Positions 54,706 through 63,223 of a stretch of 64,000 bases of DNA are shown here, piece after piece; position 1 is the first letter of the stretch, and each line of letters begins with the position of its first letter. The position numbers and the translations under genes were made by a program. The notes under the pieces are model-generated. The model was not told the DNA's origin and searched no databases. It saw only the letters and a list, made by a program, of their open reading frames with translations. The stretch comes from an uncultured Gammaproteobacteria bacterium (lineage in GTDB: Bacteria; Pseudomonadota; Gammaproteobacteria; GCA-001735895): assembly GCA_913061315.1 (NCBI GenBank), contig CAJXUC010000001.1, positions 1 to 64,000 of the forward strand, given 5' to 3'.

Positions 54706-55842
54706 TTAACTGAGCAAATTATGAGTACCCAAATTAGACACCAATCGTTCACCACATAATGCCATCGTAGTGTCGAGCTCTGTTTGAATAATATTGAGTG
54801 CATCAGTCACACCAGCTTCTCCTTTAGCGCCTAGGCCATAAATATAGGCGCGTCCAATATAGGTACTTTTAGCCCCGAGACACAGAGCCTTTAATACGTC
54901 TTGACCAGAACGAATACCCCCATCAAAGTGAACTTCAATATTGCTGCCTACGGCGTCTACTATGGCCGGTAAAGCTGCAATAGATGATTGTGCTCCGTCA
55001 AGTTGTCGACCGCCATGGTTAGAAACAATAATGGCATCAACGCCAGTTCTAGCCGCCATTTTTGCATCCTCCGGATCGAGAATACCTTTCAAAATAAGTT
55101 TGCCGCCCCAACGCTTTCTAATCCATTCGACATCATCCCACGATAATTTAGGGTCGAATTGTTCTGCGGTCCATGACGACAGCGATGATAAATCTCCCAC
55201 CCCTTTTGCGTGACCGACAATATTGCCAAAGTGATGACGGCGAGTGGTGAGCATGTTCAGGCACCACCGCGGGCGACTTAAAATTTGAATGGCGCTATTC
55301 AGCGAGGGCTTAGGTGGCGCACCGAGTCCATTGCGAATGTCCTTATGACGCTGCCCCAGAATTTGTAGATCGAGTGTTAAAACTAAAGCGCTGCAATTAG
55401 CGGCTTTAGCGCGGTCAATCAGTCGTCCAATAAAGTCACGGTCACGCATGACGTATAACTGGAACCAGAAAGGTTGGTTGGTATTTTCGGCAACATCTTC
55501 AATAGAGCAGATACTCATCGTTGATAAGGTAAAAGGGACGCCAAATTTTTCAGCAGCTTTGGCGGCTTTAATTTCTCCATCCGCGTGTTGCATGCCCATT
55601 AAACCGACTGGCGCCAATGCAACAGGCATGGTGGCCGATTGCCCAATTATATGGGTTTCTAGGGAACGATCGGTAATGTCAACAGCAACTCTTTGGCGAA
55701 GTTTTATTTCGTTAAAATCACTTTGGTTCGCTTTGTAAGTGCTTTCTGTCCAAGACCCTGAATCAGCATAATCATAAAACATGCGAGGTACTCTGGCTTT
55801 TGCTAGCTTTTGCAGGTCTTTGATTTCGCAAACAACAGTCAT
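54706..55842 (-). CDS. lldD: FMN-dependent alpha-hydroxy-acid dehydrogenase (L-lactate type)
   Basis: A 378-residue TIM-barrel flavoprotein of the LldD/glycolate-oxidase family. The N-terminal ARVPRMFYDYADSGSWTE, the FMN-phosphate text FTLSTMSICSIEDVA near residue 100 and the active-site His/Arg motif IIVSNHGGRQLDGA near residue 274 are present, followed by FDGGIRSGQDVLKAL. It oxidises 2-hydroxy acids to keto acids, passing electrons to the quinone pool. L-lactate is the most likely substrate; glycolate or mandelate cannot be excluded. It stands alone, without lldP or lldR. Confidence 0.87.
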   Translation of the reverse strand: MTVVCEIKDLQKLAKARVPRMFYDYADSGSWTESTYKANQSDFNEIKLRQRVAVDITDRSLETHIIGQSATMPVALAPVGLMGMQHADGEIKAAKAAEKFGVPFTLSTMSICSIEDVAENTNQPFWFQLYVMRDRDFIGRLIDRAKAANCSALVLTLDLQILGQRHKDIRNGLGAPPKPSLNSAIQILSRPRWCLNMLTTRRHHFGNIVGHAKGVGDLSSLSSWTAEQFDPKLSWDDVEWIRKRWGGKLILKGILDPEDAKMAARTGVDAIIVSNHGGRQLDGAQSSIAALPAIVDAVGSNIEVHFDGGIRSGQDVLKALCLGAKSTYIGRAYIYGLGAKGEAGVTDALNIIQTELDTTMALCGERLVSNLGTHNLLS

Positions 55843-55986
55843 TATATATACCTAAGTAAGGTTAAATAGCCTTTCGGCGGTTAGATTATCGCATCCCTGG
55901 AACTAAAGAAACTTGGATTTAATACCTAAACAGATTTAGCAATAGTTAGTTGCACTATTAGGCTTACGCTACGAGAATAGCGCGTT

Positions 55987-56646
55987 ATGTTATCGATTAA
56001 AAATTTGTATAAATCCTTTGGACAGCCTGGTGGTGAAGTTTGCGTTTTAGACGGGCTCAGTTTTACAATGCAGGCCGCTAGTTCGGTTGCACTGCTGGGA
56101 GAAAGTGGCAGTGGGAAAAGCACCTTACTGCATCTGATTGCGGGTCTCGATAAGTCGCAAAGTGGTGATATTGAATTTTCGGGCAAACAACTTAGCACGT
56201 TAAATGAGTCGGCTCTGGCCAATATGCGGCGTCATCAAATTAGCTTGGTATTTCAGCAGTTTCATTTGATATCAACGCTCTCTGTATTTGACAATATTCG
56301 ATTTCAAGCCGCTCTTTGTCAACGTTTTGACAATGCGTTTGAGACACAGTTGATTGATCGCCTAGGTCTATCTAGCTTGCTTAAGAAATTACCTCACCAG
56401 TTATCTCGTGGTCAACAGCAGCGGGTTGCCATCGCCCGAGCCTTACTTCACAAGCCCAAGCTTGTTTTAGCCGATGAGCCTACGGGCAATCTGGATGAAC
56501 AATCAAGCCTTGAAGTGATGGCGGTCTTTACTGATTTGGTCAAGTCAGCGGGCAGTAGTTTACTGATGGTGACACACAGCAAGGAAATGGCGACGTTTAT
56601 GCAGAGGTCGGTGTTACTACACAATGGTCGACTGAGTGATATTTAG
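55987..56646 (+). CDS. LolD-like ABC transporter ATPase (AttE-like)
   Basis: A 219-residue ATPase of the MacB/LolD class. Walker A is GESGSGKSTLLHL (residues 38-50), LVFQQFHLI carries the Q-loop, the signature is LSRGQQQRVAIARAL (Arg in place of the usual Gly), and Walker B is LVLADEPTGNLD. It is the first gene of a three-gene unit with an FtsX-type permease 12 bp downstream and an AttH-like secreted protein. This matches the attEFGH-type export module of proteobacteria, not the lipoprotein-sorting Lol operon. Confidence 0.87.
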   Translation: MLSIKNLYKSFGQPGGEVCVLDGLSFTMQAASSVALLGESGSGKSTLLHLIAGLDKSQSGDIEFSGKQLSTLNESALANMRRHQISLVFQQFHLISTLSVFDNIRFQAALCQRFDNAFETQLIDRLGLSSLLKKLPHQLSRGQQQRVAIARALLHKPKLVLADEPTGNLDEQSSLEVMAVFTDLVKSAGSSLLMVTHSKEMATFMQRSVLLHNGRLSDI

Positions 56647-56658
56647 AGGCTTATTGTT

Positions 56659-59181
56659 TTGAAGCAAGCTATTCTGAAGGCGTTACTGAGCCACTATTGG
56701 CGACATCCGTGGCAAGCCCTGTTTTTGCTATTAGGGCTCACCGCAGGTGTTGGCCTTTGGTCGGCAGTGCAAATTATTAATCACCATGCTGAGGTGAGTT
56801 ATGCGCAGGCCGACTCGTTACTCGGTGTGCAGGCAAATTACTGGATTCGAAATCGCTCCGAGCAAGGTATTGCACAGGCCGACTATATTGAACTTCGGCG
56901 CGCTGGCTTTCGGCAGATTTTTCCTGTTATCGAAGGCCAGGTAATTACGCCAGACGGACAGCTGATCAGCATCATTGCGACTGACTTGCTGGCGCTCAGG
57001 CAGTCAATGCCAGAGGAGACGGTAGACCAGACATTTAATGGTATCGATAATTGGCTTCAACTCGTCCAAAAACCCTACCGTGCCTGGGTGCCGCAACAAC
57101 TCGCTGATGAGTTCGCGTTAATTCAGGGAGACCAGTTACAGCTTAGAGATGGGCGCCAATTACCGCCTGCGTTAATTCAGGCTCAAACACAACAAGGGCG
57201 CAGAATCTTTATGGATATCAGCGCAGCCTTTACCCTGTTTGATACCGATCAATTTAACTACATAACGGTTGGGCAGCTTACAACCGAACAATTCGATCTG
57301 CTCACATCATTGTTACCGGATAGTTTGGCTCTCGTTCAAAATCAGCAGCAACTTGATCTGTCTGAATTAACACAAAGCTTGCACACGCATCTTAGCGCGA
57401 TGAGCTTGCTGTCATTTGCAGTTGGTTTATTTATTGTCTTCAATGCGGTTCGATTTTCGTTATGGCATCGGCGCGAAACTTTGATGAATCTGCGCTTGAT
57501 GGGCGTCAGTGTTAAAGCATTAATTTCAGCCATTCTGTTTGAAACACTGATTTGGAGCCTGATTGGGACAGTGTCTGGTGTAATCTGTGGGTTGACCATC
57601 GGAAATTGGTTATTGCCGGGTTTGAGTCAGAGTCTGTTTAACTTGTATGGTGCGACAATAGACGCTGTTATTGCACTACAGAGTGAAACCTTGCTTTTGG
57701 CCTGGGGTATTACACTGGTCGGTTTGTTATGGGCGCTTGCTTGGCCGATGTATCTCCAACTCAAGCATGATGTGTTAGATGCAAACTCCCCAACTTTAAG
57801 GCATCAGGCTGAAAATTCATCGCGTCAACAACTGGCTTTATTTTCTCTGCCTCTACTTATAATGGCGTTTATTTTATTCCAAACCATGGAAACGGCTGTT
57901 GCGGGTTTTGCCTTGCTGGGGTTGTTACTATTTGCGGCTGCATGGCTATTACCCACTCTGCTGGCATTGGGTTTAAAGTTTGCTCAAGCCTGCGTACCCA
58001 AGCAGCGCTTGATTGGACGATGGATGGTCAGTGATGGTTGGTCACAAATGCCGGCGTTTCGCAGTGCGATGATGGCGTTATTGTTAGCTATGACCGCCAA
58101 CCTTGGCGTTGGCACGCTGGTCGATAGTTTTCGCAGTGCTTTTATTGGTTGGTTAGAAGTACGTCAGAATGCTGATATTTACGTTAACTCTTCTCAGTCT
58201 AATATCGTGCAGCTATTGGAGTCTGAACAGGCGCCAGGAAAAACATCATTATGGTTGGCGGATAGTCATCGTCAAATTGGTATTACCACCCGATGGCAAG
58301 ATCAACCCACCCTAGTGAACGGTGCCGATACCCGAGCACCGGATAGCCTGCGGTTTCCGTTGGCTCAATGGTTGGGTGATACGCCAGACGATGCTTTAGC
58401 GCTATGGCGCGACAATTCAAATTACATATTAGCGAATGAACAGTTGCATTACCTTGGGGGTTTGAAATTAGGTCAAACCATACAGTTGGATACAGACCAA
58501 GGGCCTGTTGATTATCAAGTGGTCGGATTTTTTTATGATTATGGTAATCCAAAATTTCAGTTCTACTTGTCTTATGAGGAAGTGGCGAAACGTTGGAAAT
58601 ATCATTATTCACGTGGCACCGCACTTTGGTTAAAGCCTGACTCTACTAGCAATGGCCCATCGAGTCGGCAGCAGGCCGAGAAAAGCTTTTTAGCTAACGG
58701 CATTAACCGAGCAGATTGGATTTCTCAAGATGAAATACGCACGTTATCAGTTAATATTTTTGAGCGTACTTTTGCAATTACTGCAGCAATGAATTCACTC
58801 ACGCTGATAGTTGCTGCGATTGCATTACTGGCCTCACTGCTCGCCATAATGCAGGAGCGTTTACCCGAGTTCGCGCAGTGGCGTGCGCTTGGAGTGAATA
58901 CTCGAGAGCAATTTTTAATTATTTGCAGCCCTCTACTAATCTTTGTTGTCATCGCCTGGTTGTTGGCGATTCCTTTAGGTGCAGTCCTGAGCTGGCTATT
59001 AATCCAGAAGCTTAATATTGTTAGCTTCGGTTGGAGCATGCCAATGTTGTGGAAAATGGCCCCTGCCTGGCAACTGGGGGGGTTAGTTTTGGTGATCGTT
59101 ATTGTTACCTTGCTATTGTCCTTGTTGCAACTGCGTCGGCGGTTACCTGATGCTCTAGCTGAATTGGGAGAGCTTTCATGA
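56659..59181 (+). CDS. FtsX-family ABC permease (AttF/AttG-like fused)
   Basis: An 840-residue MacB/FtsX-type permease. The frame opens with TTG at 56659; no suitable ATG is near. It has a first helix at about residues 17-37, a periplasmic part to about 240, three helices (about 245-370), two further helices near 390-440, a second extracytoplasmic part (about 480-690), and three C-terminal helices (about 705-830). This is two FtsX halves in one chain, as AttF and AttG fused or a duplicated form. Its stop overlaps the AttH-like gene by 4 bp. The substrate of this family is not known. Confidence 0.85.
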   Translation: MKQAILKALLSHYWRHPWQALFLLLGLTAGVGLWSAVQIINHHAEVSYAQADSLLGVQANYWIRNRSEQGIAQADYIELRRAGFRQIFPVIEGQVITPDGQLISIIATDLLALRQSMPEETVDQTFNGIDNWLQLVQKPYRAWVPQQLADEFALIQGDQLQLRDGRQLPPALIQAQTQQGRRIFMDISAAFTLFDTDQFNYITVGQLTTEQFDLLTSLLPDSLALVQNQQQLDLSELTQSLHTHLSAMSLLSFAVGLFIVFNAVRFSLWHRRETLMNLRLMGVSVKALISAILFETLIWSLIGTVSGVICGLTIGNWLLPGLSQSLFNLYGATIDAVIALQSETLLLAWGITLVGLLWALAWPMYLQLKHDVLDANSPTLRHQAENSSRQQLALFSLPLLIMAFILFQTMETAVAGFALLGLLLFAAAWLLPTLLALGLKFAQACVPKQRLIGRWMVSDGWSQMPAFRSAMMALLLAMTANLGVGTLVDSFRSAFIGWLEVRQNADIYVNSSQSNIVQLLESEQAPGKTSLWLADSHRQIGITTRWQDQPTLVNGADTRAPDSLRFPLAQWLGDTPDDALALWRDNSNYILANEQLHYLGGLKLGQTIQLDTDQGPVDYQVVGFFYDYGNPKFQFYLSYEEVAKRWKYHYSRGTALWLKPDSTSNGPSSRQQAEKSFLANGINRADWISQDEIRTLSVNIFERTFAITAAMNSLTLIVAAIALLASLLAIMQERLPEFAQWRALGVNTREQFLIICSPLLIFVVIAWLLAIPLGAVLSWLLIQKLNIVSFGWSMPMLWKMAPAWQLGGLVLVIVIVTLLLSLLQLRRRLPDALAELGELS

Positions 59182-60350
59182 AGATAGTCGTTACCTTGTT
59201 GTTATTATTTTGGTCATCGCTTTTTTTCTCGCAGCTTGTTGTGGCTCAAGATGTTTTTCAAGTTTTACGCGACAATGATGTGGGCTATGCTGAAGTGAAA
59301 CGTGGGGTGCCTTTAATCTTTCCGCAAGACCATTTTCCTCATCCGGATTATCGCATCGAGTGGTGGTATATGACGGCTAACTTGAAAGACCAACAAGGAC
59401 AGGACTGGGGCTTACAATGGACATTATTTCGACAATCGTTAAGTCCAGATGCCAACCTCGAAGGCTGGGATAGTGATCAAATATGGATGGCTCATGCAGC
59501 GGTTACGACACCCGATAAACATTTTTTTGCACAACGGTTTTCACGCGGTGGGATCGATCAGGCAGGTGTTAATCAATTGACTGGGTCAAACGGATTCGAT
59601 GCATGGATAGATGACTGGCGTTGGCAGTCGGCTAGCGACACATTATTTCCGTCAACATTAGAATTTAATGTTGGCGAACATAAAGTCAGTTTTGAACTGA
59701 AGACTCAGGACAACTGGGTATTGAATGGTGATGATGGTTTCAGTCAAAAGTCAGCTCAGGGTCAGGCCAGTTATTATTATAGCCAACCCAATATTACTCT
59801 GAAGGGCACTATAAAAACTCAGGGTAAAACGACACGCCTATCGGGTAATGCTTGGTTAGATCGAGAGTGGAGCTCGCAAGCGTTAGCGCAAAACCAAAAA
59901 GGTTGGGATTGGTTTTCATTACACCTAAACGATGGGAGTAAGCTAATGGTGTATCAACTTCGGCACGATGCTGAAAATAAATTAGAAGATGACTTCCGAA
60001 GCAAGGAGGGATTAAGTACCAATGAATTCACCGCTGAGAGCTGGATAAGCGGTAGCTGGATTGATACGACTGGTGAAGTAACGCATTTAGGAAAAGATGA
60101 TATCAAGTTAAGGTCGATTTCAGCCCGTCAAATCAAAACCAAGAAAAGTAGACTTATAACACTGCCTTTAGACTGGTCGATTAATCTACCCACATTAAAT
60201 CGAAGTCTCACTATTAAACCGCTCTATGATCAACAATGGTTAGCGACGAGTTTTCCCTATTGGGAGGGCGTTGTATTAGTGACTGACGATATGAATCAAA
60301 GTGTTGGTAATGGTTATATGGAATTGACGGGTTACCAACTCGCCAATTAA
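59178..60350 (+). CDS. AttH/CrtC-like lipocalin-fold secreted protein
   Basis: A 390-residue predicted secreted hydrolase of the AttH/CrtC-N family. A signal peptide covers residues 1-24 (ending SQLVVAQ). RIEWWYMTANLKDQQGQDW near residue 58 and WLDREWSSQAL near 227, then WDWFSLHLNDGSKLMVYQLR near 243, are the hallmark double-lipocalin motifs. It is the third gene of the ABC module (ATG overlaps the permease stop). AttH was linked to surface attachment in Agrobacterium; the enzymatic role is unproven. Confidence 0.88.
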   Translation: MKIVVTLLLLFWSSLFFSQLVVAQDVFQVLRDNDVGYAEVKRGVPLIFPQDHFPHPDYRIEWWYMTANLKDQQGQDWGLQWTLFRQSLSPDANLEGWDSDQIWMAHAAVTTPDKHFFAQRFSRGGIDQAGVNQLTGSNGFDAWIDDWRWQSASDTLFPSTLEFNVGEHKVSFELKTQDNWVLNGDDGFSQKSAQGQASYYYSQPNITLKGTIKTQGKTTRLSGNAWLDREWSSQALAQNQKGWDWFSLHLNDGSKLMVYQLRHDAENKLEDDFRSKEGLSTNEFTAESWISGSWIDTTGEVTHLGKDDIKLRSISARQIKTKKSRLITLPLDWSINLPTLNRSLTIKPLYDQQWLATSFPYWEGVVLVTDDMNQSVGNGYMELTGYQLAN

Positions 60351-60560
60351 AAAAGACATCTATCAATCGAAGATGGTTGCTGGAGATTGAATAAAATGAT
60401 CAAAATTAAGAGCACTGGACTAAAGCAACCGTATCACGGTGCAAAAGTAATGCAGAAGTGTGAACTTAAATTTTTGAATAGACTGTAAATTGCCGGCTTC
60501 ATATACTTTGGTGCGGGTAGGCTTTATTATAAGAAGTCCTATTATTTGACATATTAAAAC

Positions 60561-61019
60561 ATGAAATTCCTCAAAGCAGTTCGGCTTGATGATTCTGACG
60601 CGCACCTTTACGCAGCGGAAGGTGGCGCCGCCGAGGATGGCGAATGGATGGTTTCAGGGGGATATGCGGTTTGTGATCTGGCCACAGGCCATCGAAGTTC
60701 TCCCTGCCATTGCAGCAGCTCCTTTGTATCGGTCAAGTCACGGGGCCGCTGTACAATCGCAGAAGTATGCCACATAGAGCCCCATGAATATGAGGGAATT
60801 CAGAAAGAACTTATTCGACATTTTATGGAGGATCTTGGTGCGCCATCTCCAAAAGCCGCCCGTGAGGCAGCAGATGATGAATGCGCTTATACTGCCGACC
60901 TAGCAGCGGGATTTCCAAACGAAGTATGGATTAGTGTGGACCGCAAACCGGCAGATGAAGGTATTGGGGAACGTTACTCGGTATTCGAACGCCTAATGAT
61001 AGGCGCCCACAAAATTTGA
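60561..61019 (+). CDS. DUF6505-like protein with an apparent frame swap
   Basis: A 152-residue protein. Its start MKFLKAVRLDDSDAHLY and the GEWMVSGGYAVCDL block resemble the DUF6505 family; the FVSVKSRGRCTIAEV block and the AAREAADDECAYTADLAAGFP helix also fit. Between residues 41 and 54 the frame reads an unlikely Ser/Cys/His run. The +1 frame over exactly that stretch (60682-60720) reads PQAIEVLPAIAAAP, which looks like normal protein. An inserted base near 60681 and a lost one near 60721 would explain it. Base composition is more GC-rich than the neighbours. Function unknown. Confidence 0.6.
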   Translation: MKFLKAVRLDDSDAHLYAAEGGAAEDGEWMVSGGYAVCDLATGHRSSPCHCSSSFVSVKSRGRCTIAEVCHIEPHEYEGIQKELIRHFMEDLGAPSPKAAREAADDECAYTADLAAGFPNEVWISVDRKPADEGIGERYSVFERLMIGAHKI

Positions 61020-61089
61020 AGTGGGATGCACTTAGTGATGGCTAGTTAAAAGGCGTTAGTAAAAAGCACAACTATATCTTTTTTATGAT

Positions 61090-61398
61090 TTAGCGCTTTT
61101 CTGGTGGAATGATCATGGTCGCACTACTAAACCTATCATGCTCATTTTTAGTCACCGGTTTATGAACCTTCTGCTGGCTGGCCGGAAAATTGTCAAGGCA
61201 GGCACCATTGCGTATATTGGAAGCAGGCCTGACGGGCCGTTGGCAGAATCCACCACCACAATTGGGACACACATTGTGAAGCACTGTTGCGACGCAATCT
61301 GAACAAAATGTGCACTCGAAGCTACAAATGCACGCGTCGACAGAAGCGGCTGGTAAAGGCTTATTGCAATGCTCGCAACTGGGTCGTAGTTCTAACAT
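61090..61398 (-). CDS. DUF1272-family Cys-rich protein
   Basis: A 102-residue protein. The first ~55 residues are a zinc-ribbon-like DUF1272 domain with CEHC, CICSFECTFCSDC and CPNCGG cysteine pairs, enough for two metal sites. It begins MLELRPSCEHC, typical of the family. The C-terminal ~45 residues are a longer, Pro/Lys-rich tail than usual. It overlaps the end of the nitrile hydratase activator gene by 7 bp and is the last gene of that operon. Function unknown; a metal-handling or regulatory role is conceivable. Confidence 0.82.
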   Translation of the reverse strand: MLELRPSCEHCNKPLPAASVDACICSFECTFCSDCVATVLHNVCPNCGGGFCQRPVRPASNIRNGACLDNFPASQQKVHKPVTKNEHDRFSSATMIIPPEKR

Positions 61399-61760
61399 GG
61401 TTTTTCATCCAAGGTCACCGGTTGACCATGTGGAGTATTAAGGTAAGCTTTTTCCCAATCTTGTCTCTTGCTATCCATCAGCGCGGCATCAATTTCACTG
61501 TGATCTGCTATCAATTGTTCGAGCGTTTTAAGCACACTTTGATAATAAGTGAGTTGAGAATCAATATCCGCGCGGTTTGCTGACTCTTTTAAAGATTGGC
61601 CTAAAGCATTTGACCAGTCATTGGCGCTAAATAATCCACTTTTGACGAGGCTGTCAGCCATCGCCAATGCTTGTGCTTGCCAAGCTTCATCGAATATGGG
61701 GTCGCCATCCATATCGACCAATGGTTTGAGTGCTTTGTCATTTGAATCATTTAACTTCAT
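61392..61760 (-). CDS. Nitrile hydratase accessory/activator protein
   Basis: About 122 residues from the ATG at 61760 (MKLNDSND), which overlaps the beta-subunit stop; a longer frame from 61799 is less likely. It matches the nitrile hydratase accessory family (TIGR03889): DMDGDPIFDEAWQAQALAMA near the N-terminus, WSNALGQSLK and TYYQSVLKTLEQL. For cobalt-type enzymes this small activator inserts the metal into the alpha subunit (self-subunit swapping). Its position right after alpha and beta supports the call. Confidence 0.88.
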   Translation of the reverse strand: MKLNDSNDKALKPLVDMDGDPIFDEAWQAQALAMADSLVKSGLFSANDWSNALGQSLKESANRADIDSQLTYYQSVLKTLEQLIADHSEIDAALMDSKRQDWEKAYLNTPHGQPVTLDEKPC

Positions 61761-62455
61761 TATTTTGATAGGCCATTGATGGATAGATAGGTTTCCCAAA
61801 GGTCGAGAAAAACTTTGTCGTTTTTATTGACGCAATCTGCCCAAAGCGCTCCTGTTTCAAAAACAATAGTATACAAATGTTGGTGAGTTTTTTTACCTTG
61901 TGCCGATAAATCAGGAAATACGTGCGCGCCATTAAGGGCATGAACCTTACCAACACGATTTCTCGCATATTGGGGTAACCGCGTGTGGCCACTAAAACCA
62001 TGCTGATTGGTAATGACGGTGTCACCGATAGAAAACAGTGGTGCTTGGTTTATTTCAGCATCAAAGCGGCAGGTATTTTGTCGATCAGCTATTATTGCGT
62101 CAGCCTTTTTCATAGTTTTTGGGGGCGCTTGATCTAAGGGGTTGCTACCCAAATTAGAGTAACCTGAGCAAACCTCTTCTAAAGTAAAAAACCCACCGTC
62201 TACATAAGTTGCAAAATCAGTTTGCGCCCAGGTATCAAAATAGGGGCGACTAAGATAATCAATGGGTGCAATTAATTCACGACAATGTCGCCACCAGTCG
62301 ATATTAATGTCAGGTGTTCGAGCGCATCTTGATATCCCCCACTCTCGTGCTTCCCAATCGTGATTAAATGCTTTTCCTAGTTCATATAAGTCGGGTTCAT
62401 CAACATCAATGGCGCCGTAACCCTGTTTACCGCCCACATCATGTATGCCGTCCAT
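61760..62455 (-). CDS. nthB: Nitrile hydratase beta subunit
   Basis: A 231-residue beta subunit. MDGIHDVGGKQGYGAIDVDEPD at the N-terminus is the family signature. A C-terminal SH3-like barrel contains FSIGDTVITNQHGFSGHTRLP and ARNRVGKVHALNGAHVFPD. Nitrile hydratase converts nitriles to amides. Its ATG shares one base with the alpha-subunit stop, and it is followed by the activator. No amidase gene is in the window. Confidence 0.95.
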   Translation of the reverse strand: MDGIHDVGGKQGYGAIDVDEPDLYELGKAFNHDWEAREWGISRCARTPDINIDWWRHCRELIAPIDYLSRPYFDTWAQTDFATYVDGGFFTLEEVCSGYSNLGSNPLDQAPPKTMKKADAIIADRQNTCRFDAEINQAPLFSIGDTVITNQHGFSGHTRLPQYARNRVGKVHALNGAHVFPDLSAQGKKTHQHLYTIVFETGALWADCVNKNDKVFLDLWETYLSINGLSK

Positions 62456-63105
62456 TAAGCTTTAACCTCTTCTTTTTTTATGAGGTCTCGATCGGTTCCA
62501 ATCATTGAATTTCGGGTAACAAGTGAAGCGAGTTCATCTTCACTGAGAGCCTCGGTATTGCTGGGTCGTTGTGGTAAAACTAAATAACGTAATTCTGCAG
62601 TACTGTCCCATACCCGCACTTCAATATCATTGGATATTTGAACACCGAATTCAGCTAATACGCCGCGTGGATCACGCACAGCGCGAGAACGATAAGCAGC
62701 GGCTTTATACCAAGCTGGAGCAATACCAAGAATTGAAAATGGATAACAAGAACAAAGGGTACAAACCACCAAGTTATGTACTGATTTAGTATTTTCGATA
62801 ACTTTTAAATGTCCGGTCGCATTACCAAGATAACCCAGTTCATCAATCGCGCTCGATCCATCCTGAACTAACCGCTGGCGAAAATCTTCATCATTCCATG
62901 CTTTTGCAACAACTTGTGCCCCTCGTTTAGGTCCAATGTCTTCAGTATAAGCTTCAATCCATGCATCGATAGATTCAGAGTTAATTAATCCTTTTGCTAC
63001 CAGCAGGGTTTCTAATGCCTTTACCCTAAGAGCTGATTCAGACGGTAAATGGCTATGTAAGTGATGATGAAGCTCAGCCACTTTTTTCGCATTGAATTCA
63101 ACCAT
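62455..63105 (-). CDS. nthA: Nitrile hydratase alpha subunit (cobalt type)
   Basis: A 216-residue alpha subunit. The metal-claw motif VCTLCSC has ligands Cys115, Cys118, Ser119 and Cys120; Thr at the second position marks the cobalt type (iron enzymes have Ser). Following text YPFSILGIAPAWYKAAAYRSRAV departs from the usual WPVLG but keeps the rest. The cysteines are post-translationally oxidised in known enzymes. It is the first gene of the alpha-beta-activator-DUF1272 operon, read leftward, with the LysR regulator 118 bp upstream on the same strand. Confidence 0.95.
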   Translation of the reverse strand: MVEFNAKKVAELHHHLHSHLPSESALRVKALETLLVAKGLINSESIDAWIEAYTEDIGPKRGAQVVAKAWNDEDFRQRLVQDGSSAIDELGYLGNATGHLKVIENTKSVHNLVVCTLCSCYPFSILGIAPAWYKAAAYRSRAVRDPRGVLAEFGVQISNDIEVRVWDSTAELRYLVLPQRPSNTEALSEDELASLVTRNSMIGTDRDLIKKEEVKA

Positions 63106-63223
63106 TAGATTTTGACTCCAAATTAGTTTAATGATTTTTGAAAAAAAATTCGAATATAAACTAATATAACAGCAATAGTAGAAATTAAAACTTAGGTTTG
63201 AAGCGTTTAACTGAATAGATAAG

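Noticed and set aside
60586..60777. Separate 63-residue gene inside the DUF6505-like gene
   Set aside because: Only its central 13 codons look protein-like, and they complete the DUF6505-like reading; a paired frameshift explains it better.
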